A DNA stretch of 64,000 bases from Chloroflexota bacterium (GCA_027618835.1 JAQCHZ010000001.1:111642-175641), one strand, 5' to 3'; counted from the stretch's first letter, positions 9,615 through 19,020 are shown. The notes: generated by a model not told the origin, from the letters alone. Numbers and translations: made by a program.

Positions 9615-10760
9615 CTAGCTGAGAATTGTGGATTGATTGTGGCGAGTCAGTGTGGTTTCGGTTGCCCAACTTGCAGCATCGATAGTATCGGTAACCGAAG
9701 GCGTGGCAATCGACTCGTGCGCTGACAGCGTATGAGCGACCAGATCTGGCATATCAGTGAACTTGATTTTACCATCGAGGAACAACTGGACGGCGGCTTC
9801 ATCTGCCCCCGCCAATACTGCAGGATACGTTCCACCCTTTTTACCGTATTCAAGAGCAAGTTCGAAGCACGGGTACAACGACTGATCCATCTCTTCGAAC
9901 GTCAGCGATCCCATCTTGACGGCGTCGAACTTCGGCAAATTGCTGTTGGCATGTCGTTCTGGATACAGCAATGCATGCTGGATGACCTGCAACATGCTCG
10001 TTGGACCCAGTTGAGCCTTGAGCGTTCCATCTTCAAATTCGACCATCGAATGAACAATGCTCTGGCGATGAATCGTAACGTCGATCTGCTCGAACGGGAT
10101 GTCGAACAACCACCTCGATTCGATCACCTCAAACGCCTTGTTCATCAATGTCGCCGAATCAACAGTGATCTTGGGGCCCATCGTCCAAGTCGGGTGTTTG
10201 AGAGCCTGTTTCGGCGTGACCTCGCCAAGCGAATCCCACGTTCGATCTCTGAACGCTCCACCTGACGCAGTAATAATCAGTCGAGACGGATCGCTCGTTT
10301 CACCTTCAAGACATTGCCAAATTGCCGACGGCTCACTGTCAGCCGGCAGAATCTTCGATCCGCCAGTCTTAGCAGCGTCGATCAACAGGCTTCCTGCCAT
10401 CACGATCACTTCTTTATTGGCAAGAGCGAGATCTTTGCCAGCTCGCAACGCCGCCATCGCCGGGGGCATCCCAGCGCAGCCAACGGTAGCTGCCATAACG
10501 AGATCGACCTCTGGAAGAGCGACGATCTCGTCGGCTGGAGCGAACTTTGCACCGCCATAGCCAAATTCGACTTCACCGAGCGTGTTGAAATATGCGGGCT
10601 TGAACTCATCGATCTGCTGCTTGAAAAGATCGGTGTTACGACCGTTGCAGAGACCTACAATTTCGAAGAGTTCAGGAAACGCTCGGACAATGTCGAGGGT
10701 TTGGGTGCCGACCGATCCGGTCGAGCCCAAAATAACTAAATTTTTTATAACGTGCTCCAA
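9615..10760 (-). CDS. dxr: 1-deoxy-D-xylulose 5-phosphate reductoisomerase
   Basis: Dxr makes methylerythritol phosphate, the committed step of the MEP pathway, using NADPH. The 381-residue protein has the NADPH loop ILGSTGSVGTQTLDIV near the start, the loop ALANKEVIV, the metal-binding and substrate region ADSEPSAIWQ, ASGGAFRD, and MNKAFEVIE with the following HRQSIVHSMVE. Length and motif order are normal. Its 5' end overlaps the 3' end of cdsA by 16 nt, which implies translational coupling, and rseP follows 11 nt downstream. Confidence 0.95.
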   Translation of the reverse strand: MEHVIKNLVILGSTGSVGTQTLDIVRAFPELFEIVGLCNGRNTDLFKQQIDEFKPAYFNTLGEVEFGYGGAKFAPADEIVALPEVDLVMAATVGCAGMPPAMAALRAGKDLALANKEVIVMAGSLLIDAAKTGGSKILPADSEPSAIWQCLEGETSDPSRLIITASGGAFRDRTWDSLGEVTPKQALKHPTWTMGPKITVDSATLMNKAFEVIESRWLFDIPFEQIDVTIHRQSIVHSMVEFEDGTLKAQLGPTSMLQVIQHALLYPERHANSNLPKFDAVKMGSLTFEEMDQSLYPCFELALEYGKKGGTYPAVLAGADEAAVQLFLDGKIKFTDMPDLVAHTLSAHESIATPSVTDTIDAASWATETTLTRHNQSTILS

Positions 10761-11611
10761 ATTGCTGCCCAGTATACGACCACCAAGTTCGGCATCACGC
10801 TGTCGATCCGGTCAAGAACACCACCGTGTCCAGGTATCAGGGTGCCGCTATCTTTCACACCTGCTCGACGCTTGATCCAAGATTCGTAGAGATCGCCTAC
10901 AACACCAGATACACCTAACACGGCGCCTAAGATTCCTGCAGAAAGCGTGGTAAACGGGATATCAAAAGCACTATCGATCGCAATCGCAGCAATTATTCCA
11001 CCGAGAACTCCACCGATGGCGCCTTCCCACGATTTCTTCGGGCTGATTTTCGGCGCAAGTTTGTGACGACCTATCGACACTCCAACGAACAGCGCTGCTG
11101 AATCAATCGCAAACGTCGTCAGAATCGCCAGCAGAATCAGCTCACGACCTTGGCTCAATTCAACCAACACCGGAGCATGAGCGAGCGACAACCCAACGTA
11201 AGCAGCGAAGACCCAATACGTCCAATCGCTAGTTTTTCGATTTGAGGAAGATCTTCCGAGCGTGGCGGTTCCTCTGAGAAGCATCGCCAATGCAAAGATA
11301 ATCGCTATCGTGATCGGCACATGTTCGCCGGTGATTCGACCTTCCGAGACCATCCACGCGGCAATAGCGGCAACTAGTGCCGGGCCCATGACCAACGACA
11401 CCATGCGAATGCTTCCGTCAGTCGTTCCGTCTGGTCGCATCATTCGGTCGAGTTCGTGACCGCCAATAGCGCCTGCGATTACCGACAAAATGGCTATCCC
11501 CGGCAGTCCCAGCCATATTGCTAATAGAACAACAGGAATCCCGACGATTGCGCTGATTATTCGAGTACGCAATATAAATTCCCGTACACCGTAAATGGCT
11601 TTGTACCGCAA
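10745..11611 (-). CDS. cdsA: Phosphatidate cytidylyltransferase
   Basis: CdsA makes CDP-diacylglycerol from phosphatidic acid and CTP at the membrane. The 288-residue protein is mostly hydrophobic, with about seven or eight predicted helices. The family signature is near the C-terminus (WIKRRAGVKDSGTLIPGHGG followed by LDRIDS). The first residues before LRTRIISAIVG are atypical, so a start at the TTG there is possible. It lies between uppS and dxr. Confidence 0.93.
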   Translation of the reverse strand: MRYKAIYGVREFILRTRIISAIVGIPVVLLAIWLGLPGIAILSVIAGAIGGHELDRMMRPDGTTDGSIRMVSLVMGPALVAAIAAWMVSEGRITGEHVPITIAIIFALAMLLRGTATLGRSSSNRKTSDWTYWVFAAYVGLSLAHAPVLVELSQGRELILLAILTTFAIDSAALFVGVSIGRHKLAPKISPKKSWEGAIGGVLGGIIAAIAIDSAFDIPFTTLSAGILGAVLGVSGVVGDLYESWIKRRAGVKDSGTLIPGHGGVLDRIDSVMPNLVVVYWAAIWSTL

Positions 11612-11647
11612 CCGTTCGAAGCAGCGAAGTCGCCGACTGAAGCCAAT

Positions 11648-12382
11648 CTAAACCCGTTTGCCGAATCGACGTTGGCGATCACTAAACGACTCAAACGCTT
11701 TGTCGATATGCTCGCCGTAAAAATCAGGCCACAGTATTTCCGACGAATAGAACTCAGCATAGGCAGTCTGCCAGAGCAAGAAATTGCTAATACGGAAGTC
11801 ACCGCCAGTGCGAATCAGCAGATCGACATCGGGCATATCGGTCGTATAGAGATATAGGGCAAATTTCGATTCATCAACGTCGTTAGCGGCAACACCATCG
11901 GCAATCATCTGCTTTGCGGCGTTGGCGATCTCGGCTCGGCCACCGTAGTCAAAGGCAATTCCCAGCGTTAGCCCGGTGTTGGTCGCAGTCGTCGTAACTG
12001 CCTGCTCAAGCTCATCTCGCAGGTCAGGTGAAATACGATCCACCCGACCTAGATGTTTGATCCGCACTCCGTTTTCGTTAAGCTGCTGCGCCTCGTGAGC
12101 AATCACAGCGATCGCTAGTGCGAGAATGCCGTTCACTTCCGATTCAGGACGATCCCAGTTTTCGGTCGAGAAGGCGTAAAGAGTCAGATATTCAACGCCT
12201 CGTTTGGCGAAATCGGCAACTACACGACGAAGGTTCTCAAACCCAGCGTTGTGACCGTCAGATACATCGAGACCCTGCGCTTCAGCCCAGCGTCCATTAC
12301 CGTCCATGATGATGGCAACGTGATGTGGGGCGGTAACGTCGGAGTTAGTGCTGTTTTTAGAAGCTTCGGGATTGGCGGTCAT
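11648..12382 (-). CDS. uppS: Isoprenyl transferase (undecaprenyl diphosphate synthase)
   Basis: A cis-prenyltransferase making the polyprenyl diphosphate carrier for cell-envelope synthesis. The 244-residue sequence has the catalytic Asp in HHVAIIMDGNGRWA (Asp27), the YLTLYAFSTENW segment, and the C-terminal RTGGDFRISNFLLWQ and AYAEFYSSEILWPDF motifs. RTGGD replaces the more usual RTGGE, a conservative change. The gene is between frr and cdsA. Confidence 0.95.
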   Translation of the reverse strand: MTANPEASKNSTNSDVTAPHHVAIIMDGNGRWAEAQGLDVSDGHNAGFENLRRVVADFAKRGVEYLTLYAFSTENWDRPESEVNGILALAIAVIAHEAQQLNENGVRIKHLGRVDRISPDLRDELEQAVTTTATNTGLTLGIAFDYGGRAEIANAAKQMIADGVAANDVDESKFALYLYTTDMPDVDLLIRTGGDFRISNFLLWQTAYAEFYSSEILWPDFYGEHIDKAFESFSDRQRRFGKRV

Positions 12383-12466
12383 TTGCTATCAGTCTCGATC
12401 TACGTGCCAATCGACCCTAGGTCGGTCGCACGGCAATTCTCGCAGAATTTCGAATTAGAGGCAGGA

Positions 12467-13024
12467 TTAAACCTGCATGACCTCTTCAGCCTTGGCAGCT
12501 GACTCGGCTTCGATAGTTGCTACAGAATCATCAGTGAGCTTCTGGAGATCCTTCTGCGCCCTTTGGCAATCGTCTTGGGAAGCATCTCCATCTTTTTCGA
12601 TCGTTCGAATCATGTCCTGCGCGTCACGGCGTACGCTTCGTATCGAAACCTTACTCTCTTCGCCACGAGCCTTCACCGTTCGAACCAGATTGCGGCGTCG
12701 CTCTTCAGTCAGAGGAGGAAGGTTGAGACGAATAATCGCACCGTCGATGTTAGGAGAAATACTCAGATCGGAGTTTTGAATCGCCTTAGCTATGGGGTCG
12801 ATAGCATTCTTGTCCCACGGCTGAATCACGAGCAAACGTGCATCGCCAACGTTGATCTGGGCGAGCTGGTTCAACGGCATTTCGCTCCCGAAATACTCAA
12901 TCTTCAAGTTGTCGACTAAACCGGTAGCAGCGCGGCCAGTTCGCACACCTGCCATTTCCCTCTTTAGGGCATCAATGGTGTCCGACATACGCTGTTTCGC
13001 GTCGTCGAGAGTTTCATCCAGCAT
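12467..13024 (-). CDS. frr: Ribosome recycling factor
   Basis: RRF splits post-termination ribosomes together with EF-G. The start was placed at MLDETLDD rather than the ORF-track start six codons upstream, because it gives the family-typical length of about 185 residues. Motifs: REMAGVRTGRA, GSEMPLNQLAQI, IQPWDKNAIDPIAKAI, LPPLTEERRRNL. The second half is the helical bundle. It lies downstream of pyrH with a gap of about 110 nt. Confidence 0.95.
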   Translation of the reverse strand: MLDETLDDAKQRMSDTIDALKREMAGVRTGRAATGLVDNLKIEYFGSEMPLNQLAQINVGDARLLVIQPWDKNAIDPIAKAIQNSDLSISPNIDGAIIRLNLPPLTEERRRNLVRTVKARGEESKVSIRSVRRDAQDMIRTIEKDGDASQDDCQRAQKDLQKLTDDSVATIEAESAAKAEEVMQV

Positions 13025-13135
13025 CGCATTCCCCTGAATCAATCTTTGCGGAAGGGCTAAGCGTCCCTCTCACTATCTCAAAAATACAATCGCCCAAAAG
13101 TGATTACTACTCGCAAGCCAATACGAAACGAACGA

Positions 13136-13876
13136 TTACGAGTTAGCTTCTACTGTAATCAGCGTACCTACATGATCGCCAGACAAAATCGATGCCAGAT
13201 TTCCGGTTTTGAAAATGTCGAAAACCACAATCGGAAGCGAGTTGTCCATGCACAGCGAAAGAGCCGTGCTGTCTAACGCCTGCAATCGCTTAGAAATAGC
13301 TTCATGGTGCGAAATTCTCTCGTACTTCTTCGCCGCAGGGTTCTTAAGAGGGTCTGAATCGTAAACACCATCGACACCGTTCTTCGCCATAATCAGCGCA
13401 TCAGCGCCAATCTCCAACGCTCGCAAAGCCGCTGCAGTATCGGTAGTCATGTACGGGTTTCCGGTACCGCCGGCAAAAATCACTACACGCCCTTTTTCAA
13501 GGTGACGCATCGCACGACGACGGATGTACGGTTCGGCGACGGATGGCATGGAAATTGCGGACTGCGTTCGTACAGTAACCCCAACACGCTCAAGAGCGTC
13601 CTGCAAAGCCAGAGCGTTCATGATCGTTGCCAACATTCCAGCGAAGTCAGCAGTCGAACGATCCATACCAGTCTGCTCGTAATCAGCACCACGCCAAAAG
13701 TTACCACCACCTACGACGACACCAATTTCGGTGCCCATCTCCGCAATAGTTTTAATCTGGTGCGAAACGTACTGGAGGGTGTCGGAATCTAACCCGAACT
13801 CGCCGTCACCTTTGAACGACTCCCCTGACATTTTCAGAATCACCCTCGAATATGTCGGTTCAGTCATCGTTTCCAC
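13136..13876 (-). CDS. pyrH: UMP kinase
   Basis: A bacterial UMP kinase of the amino-acid-kinase fold, making UDP from UMP and ATP. It is 246 residues long. Motifs: [10 protein letters not shown] near the start, the glycine loop [50 protein letters not shown] and the DGVYDSDP uridylate/ATP region. Between it and tsf there is a strong hairpin, so pyrH may have its own promoter or depend on read-through. Confidence 0.95.
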   Translation of the reverse strand: METMTEPTYSRVILKMSGESFKGDGEFGLDSDTLQYVSHQIKTIAEMGTEIGVVVGGGNFWRGADYEQTGMDRSTADFAGMLATIMNALALQDALERVGVTVRTQSAISMPSVAEPYIRRRAMRHLEKGRVVIFAGGTGNPYMTTDTAAALRALEIGADALIMAKNGVDGVYDSDPLKNPAAKKYERISHHEAISKRLQALDSTALSLCMDNSLPIVVFDIFKTGNLASILSGDHVGTLITVEANS

Positions 13877-13927
13877 CTCTCCAGTTCCGTGCGATTCGTT
13901 CTCTTCGTCCCATTATCTGGGCTTACA

Positions 13928-13959
13928 TAAATGCCCGACCAATTGGCCGGGCATTTATT
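13928..13959 (-). terminator. Hairpin terminator after tsf
   Basis: A near-perfect dyad, AAATGCCCG..CC AATT GG..CGGGCATTT, lies between the tsf stop and the pyrH start. It has A/T-rich sides and works as a bidirectional intrinsic terminator shape. It could separate rpsB-tsf from the downstream genes. Confidence 0.7.
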
Positions 13960-13966
13960 CGTTCAA

Positions 13967-14488
13967 TTATCCGCCTAGCTCGAAGCGTGAGAACCGTCTT
14001 ATACGGATATTCTCACCGAGCTTACCGATGGCCTCTTTCACGAGTTCAGCAACCTTCATGCTCGAATCTCGGATGTACTCCTGTTCGAGAAGAAGTTGTT
14101 CATCTTTGACATCTTCGCCTTCAGGAACTGACTCACGATCAACGTGAATCGGGCTCATTGCAGCAATCTGCATCGCCAGGTTCCTGCCGAGCGCTTCAAA
14201 GTCTTCCGTTCGAGCCACGAAATCGGTCTCGCAATTTAGTTCGACAAGCGAACCAACACGACCGCCCGTGTGAATGTAAGAAACAACCAAACCTTCAGAG
14301 GTTTCTCGACCAGCCTTCTTAGCGGCTGATGCCAATCCCTTTTCGCTCAACAAGACTTCTGCTTTGGTGATGTCACCATCGGCTTCTTCAAGGGCTCGCT
14401 TTGAGTCCATGATGCCGGCTCCGGTCTTGTCTCGGAGCTCTTTTACTTGTGCAGCTGATACTGTCACGTCTTTACCCTCGTTCGGCAA
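13967..14488 (-). CDS. tsf: Translation elongation factor Ts (short form)
   Basis: EF-Ts recycles EF-Tu by nucleotide exchange. The N-terminal UBA-like module ([19 protein letters not shown]) and the TDFVAR core motif that contacts EF-Tu are intact. At 173 residues it lacks most of the C-terminal subdomain present in the roughly 280-residue E. coli protein; short forms occur in several phyla. The start could be a few codons later, near VTVSAAQVK. It is directly downstream of rpsB. Confidence 0.93.
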   Translation of the reverse strand: MPNEGKDVTVSAAQVKELRDKTGAGIMDSKRALEEADGDITKAEVLLSEKGLASAAKKAGRETSEGLVVSYIHTGGRVGSLVELNCETDFVARTEDFEALGRNLAMQIAAMSPIHVDRESVPEGEDVKDEQLLLEQEYIRDSSMKVAELVKEAIGKLGENIRIRRFSRFELGG

Positions 14489-14559
14489 CCGTCCGAAATG
14501 CTCGGAATCGGTTACCTAAATAATTTCTATTTTCTTACGACTGAAACTGACTGATTCGA

Positions 14560-15759
14560 CTACTTGGCGTCGCCAGAGTCATCAGCCTTTTTAGCAGCGG
14601 CTTTCTCAGGAGCAGCCTTTGCCTTAGCGGCAGGCTTCTTTTCGGTTTCAGCTTTAGCTTCTGGCTTAGTCTCAGGCTTTGCGGCAGTTGGTGTTGATTC
14701 TGCCTTGGCTTCTGGCTTAGTCTCAGGCTTTGCGGCAGTTGGTGTTGCTTCTGCCTTGGCAGCTGGTTTTGCAACTTCCGTCTTAGCTTCTGGCTTAGTC
14801 TCAGCATCAGCCTTAGGCTTGGCTTCTTCAACAGCAGCAGCTGGCTTCGCAGCTTCAGCAGCTTTAGCTTCAGCAGCCCTCTTAGCGTCGGCAACTTTCT
14901 TCTCTTCAGCAGCCTTGGCAGCCCGTTCAGCCGCCTTTGCCTGTGCAGCAGCTCGCTCCGCAGCTTCCTGAGCTTCAAGCTCAGCTTCGGCAGCCATTCG
15001 CTCTTCTCGAGCAAACTTAGCAGCAGCCTTACCGTTAGAAATCGCCTCAGCAATGTGCTGCGCTATCAATGTGATAGATCGAACCGAGTCATCGTTACCC
15101 GGAATGGCGAAGTCGACTTCTGTGGGGTCACAGTTCGTGTCGACAATAGCCACAATCGGGATTTTGAGTCGTCGTGCTTCGGCTACAGCGAGTTTCTCTT
15201 TTTCAATATCAACAATGAACAGAACCTGCGGTAGCTTCACCATTTCCTTGATTCCGCCGAAGAACTTGTTCAGTCGTTCTACTTCGTGCGAAAGCATGAG
15301 TGACTCACGCTTGGTCTGCGACACGACAGTGCCTTTAGCAAATGCGTCTTCCAAGAAAACCAGTCGCTCTATTCGAGGCTGAATGGTCTGGAAGTTGGTC
15401 ATCATTCCGCCCAACCAGCGCTGGTTGATGTACATCGCACCGGCTTTGTCAGCCTGTTCTTTAATAGCGCCTTGAGCCTGGGCCTTAGTCCCGACCATCA
15501 AACACTCGCCGCCCTGTCCAATAATCTTCTCTACGAAATCCTTAGCCGCTTTCAGAGAGGTGACTGTCTTGGATAGGTCGATGATGTGTGCACGCGATCG
15601 CTTAGCAAAAATGTACTTAGCCATCTTTGGGTTCCATCGCTTAGAAGGGTGACCGAAGTGCACACCAGCGACAAAAAGCGAACGCAGGTCGAGAGGCGCC
15701 AGAGTCTCCTCTTGCTCAGTTTCTACTGCAGCAACTTGCGGGGTCTCTGAAGTCGTCAA
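14560..15759 (-). CDS. rpsB: 30S ribosomal protein S2 with long Ala/Lys/Glu/Pro-rich tail
   Basis: The first 250 residues or so are a normal S2 protein: GVHFGHPSKRWNPKM, LAKTVTSLKAA-type helix, INQRWLGGMMTNF, VDTNCDPTEVDFAIPGNDD. After about residue 250 comes a 150-residue low-complexity tail of Ala, Lys, Glu, Pro and Thr, with a charged helical stretch (EEKKVADAKRAAEAKAAEA) and two copies of a 17-residue repeat containing TAAKPETKPEAKAE. Such tails are seen on some ribosomal proteins in other lineages, but this one is unusually long. It heads the rpsB-tsf unit, with a structured leader upstream. Confidence 0.93.
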   Translation of the reverse strand: MTTSETPQVAAVETEQEETLAPLDLRSLFVAGVHFGHPSKRWNPKMAKYIFAKRSRAHIIDLSKTVTSLKAAKDFVEKIIGQGGECLMVGTKAQAQGAIKEQADKAGAMYINQRWLGGMMTNFQTIQPRIERLVFLEDAFAKGTVVSQTKRESLMLSHEVERLNKFFGGIKEMVKLPQVLFIVDIEKEKLAVAEARRLKIPIVAIVDTNCDPTEVDFAIPGNDDSVRSITLIAQHIAEAISNGKAAAKFAREERMAAEAELEAQEAAERAAAQAKAAERAAKAAEEKKVADAKRAAEAKAAEAAKPAAAVEEAKPKADAETKPEAKTEVAKPAAKAEATPTAAKPETKPEAKAESTPTAAKPETKPEAKAETEKKPAAKAKAAPEKAAAKKADDSGDAK

Positions 15760-15775
15760 TTACTTGCCTCTACTT

Positions 15776-15850
15776 CCGGTTCAACAACTTTAGAACCGGC
15801 TTGGTATAAAAATTATCGGGACACACAAATAGACGCAGGACTTGCCTGCG
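15776..15850 (-). promoter_or_regulatory. Structured leader of rpsB
   Basis: Two hairpins lie in the untranslated leader: CCGGT..ACCGG (about 15777-15799) close to the start codon, and CGCAGG..CCTGCG (15834-15850). S2 mRNA leaders are known sites of autogenous control in other bacteria. Here only the potential to fold is seen. Confidence 0.35.
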
Positions 15851-15879
15851 CCGAGTTATCGTGCAACGAATCGAAGTTG

Positions 15880-15890
15880 ATTCTATCACA
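15880..15890 (-). promoter_or_regulatory. Possible extended -10 promoter of rpsB
   Basis: On the minus strand TGTGATAGAAT gives an extended -10 element (TG-n-TAGAAT) about 120 nt upstream of rpsB. No convincing -35 is present at 17 nt spacing. Confidence 0.3.
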
Positions 15891-15940
15891 GCTCTAGTTC
15901 AAATCCAGACCCTAATTCTGGGTCAATTCATAACTAATCA

Positions 15941-16654
15941 CTACTCGCTGTCGAGAGACGATAACCAGCCGCGCTGAGCAGCCAATGCAGCGGCATGAGC
16001 ACGATTGTGGGTTTGAGTTTTGATAAAGATCTTAACGACGTAGTTTTTTACCGTCTGCTCCGCAAGTCCGACGATATTGCCGATGTTTTTGCTGGGTTCT
16101 CCCCGTGCGATCAATTCAAGAATTCTTATCTCATCGGGACTAAGCGGATTTTGCTCCGCATGGACCTTAATTGAATCGTCTCGAACCGCTGACAAATCAC
16201 TCAGCAAAGCTGCTGAGCCCGATCCTCTCGCAGCAATTCTTTTCAGCAGTGGGCTTCCATCGGTTTCCACAAGACTACAAATCGTGTCTTCGAGCTCGCT
16301 TGAATCCGCACCTTCGCGAACAAACGCCCACGCACCCGCACGGGCAGCCTCGATCAATGACTCATCTGAATCGTCGAGACCGATGTACAGCAATTTCGGC
16401 GGCATCTGCTCATCAAGATTTTGCAGCTGATCTACATGGGGACGCTCGTCGATCAGTCGCACATCCGATTCTGCCGCATACCCTATGCTGCCTTTAACCA
16501 CCGAAAATCTCGCATTTTTACCAAGCAGGCTCAACATGGCGTATTCAAGGTCGTTGTCCGATATGGCGAGATGCACCGTAATCCGCGGCACTTCTTGAGA
16601 AACAGTGTCTTGAGTCAGTGGGATTAGCAGCGGCTGCGTGTTATCAAGTTTCAA
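15941..16654 (-). CDS. LuxR/NarL-type regulator with atypical receiver
   Basis: A 237-residue transcription factor. The C-terminal 65 residues form a clear LuxR HTH (LSPDEIRILELIARGEPSKN, then GLAEQTVKNYVVKIFIKTQT). The N-terminal half looks like a receiver fold but lacks the usual acidic cluster and phosphoacceptor context; LLYIGLDDSDES replaces the typical DxxMP. It may therefore act independently of phosphorylation. It is divergent from the CcdA-like gene, separated by about 300 nt. Confidence 0.8.
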   Translation of the reverse strand: MKLDNTQPLLIPLTQDTVSQEVPRITVHLAISDNDLEYAMLSLLGKNARFSVVKGSIGYAAESDVRLIDERPHVDQLQNLDEQMPPKLLYIGLDDSDESLIEAARAGAWAFVREGADSSELEDTICSLVETDGSPLLKRIAARGSGSAALLSDLSAVRDDSIKVHAEQNPLSPDEIRILELIARGEPSKNIGNIVGLAEQTVKNYVVKIFIKTQTHNRAHAAALAAQRGWLSSLDSE

Positions 16655-16952
16655 GGCTAATTAAAGCGACCTAAAATCGTGCGAAAGAAATACCGGATAG
16701 AGGAAATTGAATTCCCGAGGCTCAAAACATCTCAGGCAATCCGAGCAATCATAGTTGGCGTATTAACCTGCAACCAGCAACCACAGTTTCGATACCCCAT
16801 TTTTAGGTGATTGGCTTTATCGTGGATCTATCTGACGCTTCGTGCATCAGAATCAATAACTCTTCGACAGTGCCGCCATCAGTGTTTCCCACACCACGGG
16901 GAAACAAAACTGCCCAAGTATCGAAACGCTTCAGGAAGGCTCTCCTCAGTAA
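16655..16952. other. Divergent intergenic region
   Basis: About 300 nt between the LuxR gene and the CcdA-like gene. It must hold both promoters, but I could not place either with confidence. A short dyad GTTTCCC..GGGAAAC lies at about 16885-16906. No ORF is supported. Confidence 0.5.
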
Positions 16953-17885
16953 ATGTCATCAGTAGGCACGGAATTTTCACAAGACCAAATCGGATTCAAA
17001 CCGAAGAACCTTCCCATTCCTGCAACCATAGCCGCGCTTGTAGCCGGCCTAGCGCTGGTTGCCGGTCTGATCGTTGGTCCCGGGGCTAACGGTTTCATCG
17101 GTGGTGCGCTGAACTATTCTTCTGATAGTGCGGGCCTAGTCGGCAACATCGGATCATTCCTGCCGCTCGGATTCGCCTTTGCTGCTGGGATGGTAGCAAC
17201 CGTGAACCCTTGTGGATTCGTGATGCTTCCTGCATTCCTGACAATGTACCTAACTGATCAGCAAGGCGATGTTGACTCAGGTGCTTCTCCCCGCGGAATG
17301 TCCCGCTCACTGCTCAAAGCTCTCTACGTAAGTGCCGCTCTTGGAGCAGGATTTGTGCTGCTGTTCGGCGGAGTCGGACTGGCAATATCTTCTGGCGCAC
17401 GATCGTTCATCGTGATCTTCCCGTGGGTAGGATTTTTCCTAGGCTTCGTCTTAGCTGGGCTTGGTGCATACCTTTTCGCAGGCGGCAAGCTCTACAACAA
17501 TCGAGCCCAGTCGGCGGCATCAAAAATCGGCACTGCCTCTGACACCAGCGTGAAGGGCTACTTCCTGTTCGGTATTTCATATGCGGTTGCATCGCTCAGC
17601 TGCACGCTCCCAATCTTTTTAGGACTGATAAGCAGCTCACTGGCGACCGGCGGAGTCGTAGAAGCCACGGGACAATTTCTAGCTTACGCACTCGGTATGA
17701 CGTTCGTTATCACGGTTCTGACGGTGGGCATCGCAGTGTTCAAAGGCGCAATGGTGAAACAGATTCGCCGAATCATGCCGTACGTCCACTCAATCTCGGC
17801 CGGTGTGCTAATCCTCGTCGGCGGGTACCTAATCTTCTACTGGCTAACCGAAGGCGAAGTATCCCGAAACTTCGGCATCGGGTAG
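16953..17885 (+). CDS. CcdA/DsbD-like thiol-disulfide membrane transporter
   Basis: A 310-residue integral membrane protein of the CcdA/DsbD transmembrane family, which carries reducing power across the membrane for cytochrome c maturation or disulfide repair. The two redox cysteines are in the expected contexts: VATVNPCGFVMLPAFLT (about residue 90) and ASLSCTLPIFLG (about residue 213). About seven hydrophobic helices are seen, with a long N-terminal extension. No thioredoxin-like partner is adjacent. The start is preceded by AAGG. Confidence 0.85.
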   Translation: MSSVGTEFSQDQIGFKPKNLPIPATIAALVAGLALVAGLIVGPGANGFIGGALNYSSDSAGLVGNIGSFLPLGFAFAAGMVATVNPCGFVMLPAFLTMYLTDQQGDVDSGASPRGMSRSLLKALYVSAALGAGFVLLFGGVGLAISSGARSFIVIFPWVGFFLGFVLAGLGAYLFAGGKLYNNRAQSAASKIGTASDTSVKGYFLFGISYAVASLSCTLPIFLGLISSSLATGGVVEATGQFLAYALGMTFVITVLTVGIAVFKGAMVKQIRRIMPYVHSISAGVLILVGGYLIFYWLTEGEVSRNFGIG

Positions 17886-17999
17886 CGAGGCTACGTTTTC
17901 CAGGTGGCAGTGCCACGTTTTTTAGCGGTTCGTTGAACGTAGGCTGAAACGCATCGACGACACGCTGGAAGAATCTACCAATTTGCTACTACTTCAAAT

Positions 18000-18084
18000 G
18001 TCATCCTGAGCCAGTCGAAGGACGACAGGTGCTATCACCAATGCACGCTGTCATCCTGAATTCATTTCACGGATCTATCGTTCG
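18000..18084. repeat. Interspersed repeat, family A (complete pair)
   Basis: TCATCCTGAGCCAGTCGAAG is followed about 25 nt later by CTGTCATCCTGAATTCATTT and GATCTATCGTTCG. The same two-part arrangement recurs at 19041-19123. It sits in the gap between the CcdA-like gene and the aldo/keto reductase gene. Confidence 0.75.
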
Positions 18085-18165
18085 CCCCCAACCAATGAAC
18101 CCGGCTCGACACAACCCAACCGTAGTACGATGCATTCTCGCCGCCCACCAATTGAGGAAACCAAC

Positions 18166-19020
18166 GTGCAATACCGCGACTACGGAACCACCGGCCAAAA
18201 TCTTTCGATCATCGCCTTCGCTGGCATCGTCGTAAAAGAAGAAACCACAGTAGACTCTGCACGATACGTTTCTTGGGCGATCGATCAGGGCATCAACTAC
18301 TTCGATGTCGCCCCCGGATACGGCAACGCCCAGAACATGCTTGGCCCCGCACTCGAGCAATACCGCAACGACGTATTTCTAGCATGCAAGACCAAGTTTC
18401 GAACAGGTCCCGAAGCCCGTGCCGATCTCGAAAATTCGCTAAAACTTCTTCGTACCGATCACTTTGATCTCTACCAAATGCATGCGATGACGACCGAAGA
18501 AGACCTCGAAGTGGCAACCGGACCAGGTGGTGCGCTCGAAGTCATTGCGAAAGCTCGCGACGAAGGACTCGTCAACAACGTCGGCTTCTCGGTGCATTCT
18601 GCCGAATTGGCGGTCGAGCTTATGGGTCGATTTGAGTTCGACTCCGTGCTATTTCCGGTCAATTTCACAACGTGGTTTGAGGCAGGATTCGGCCCTCAGA
18701 TCATGGACGAAGCCGAAAAACGTGGTGTCGCCCGATTGGCTTTAAAAGGTGCCGCCCATCACAATCTCAAAGATGGCGATAACCGACCTCGCGAAAAGTG
18801 CTGGTACGCCCCGATCGAAGATCGCGATCTCATGAAACTCGCACTACGCTGGACTCTGTCGCAGCCGATTTCTGCGGCAATACCACCCGGCGACCCCGAG
18901 CTGTGGCAAATGTCAGTCGAAGTCGCCCAAGACTTCACTCCAATTACGCAAGATGAAGAAGCAATACTCCGCAACGAAGCAAAAGGCCGCATGCCTTTGT
19001 TTGAGCTAGCGCACGCTTAG
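18166..19020 (+). CDS. Aldo/keto reductase family protein
   Basis: A NAD(P)H-dependent carbonyl reductase-like (beta/alpha)8 barrel. GTG at 18166 was chosen because it follows GAGGAAA and begins VQYRDYGTTG, the family start; the ORF-track start is 12 codons earlier. The catalytic tetrad is visible: Asp and Tyr in FDVAPGYGNAQ, Lys in LACKTKF, His in LYQMHAM. Length (284 residues) is typical. The natural substrate cannot be told. Confidence 0.85.
   Translation: MQYRDYGTTGQNLSIIAFAGIVVKEETTVDSARYVSWAIDQGINYFDVAPGYGNAQNMLGPALEQYRNDVFLACKTKFRTGPEARADLENSLKLLRTDHFDLYQMHAMTTEEDLEVATGPGGALEVIAKARDEGLVNNVGFSVHSAELAVELMGRFEFDSVLFPVNFTTWFEAGFGPQIMDEAEKRGVARLALKGAAHHNLKDGDNRPREKCWYAPIEDRDLMKLALRWTLSQPISAAIPPGDPELWQMSVEVAQDFTPITQDEEAILRNEAKGRMPLFELAHA

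Noticed and set aside
14640-14830. CRISPR-like direct repeats
   Set aside because: The repeats encode the Ala/Lys/Pro repeats of the S2 tail in frame; there are no spacers of constant length.
14564-14971. 135-residue + strand ORF rich in Ala and Ser
   Set aside because: Antisense shadow of the low-complexity S2 tail.
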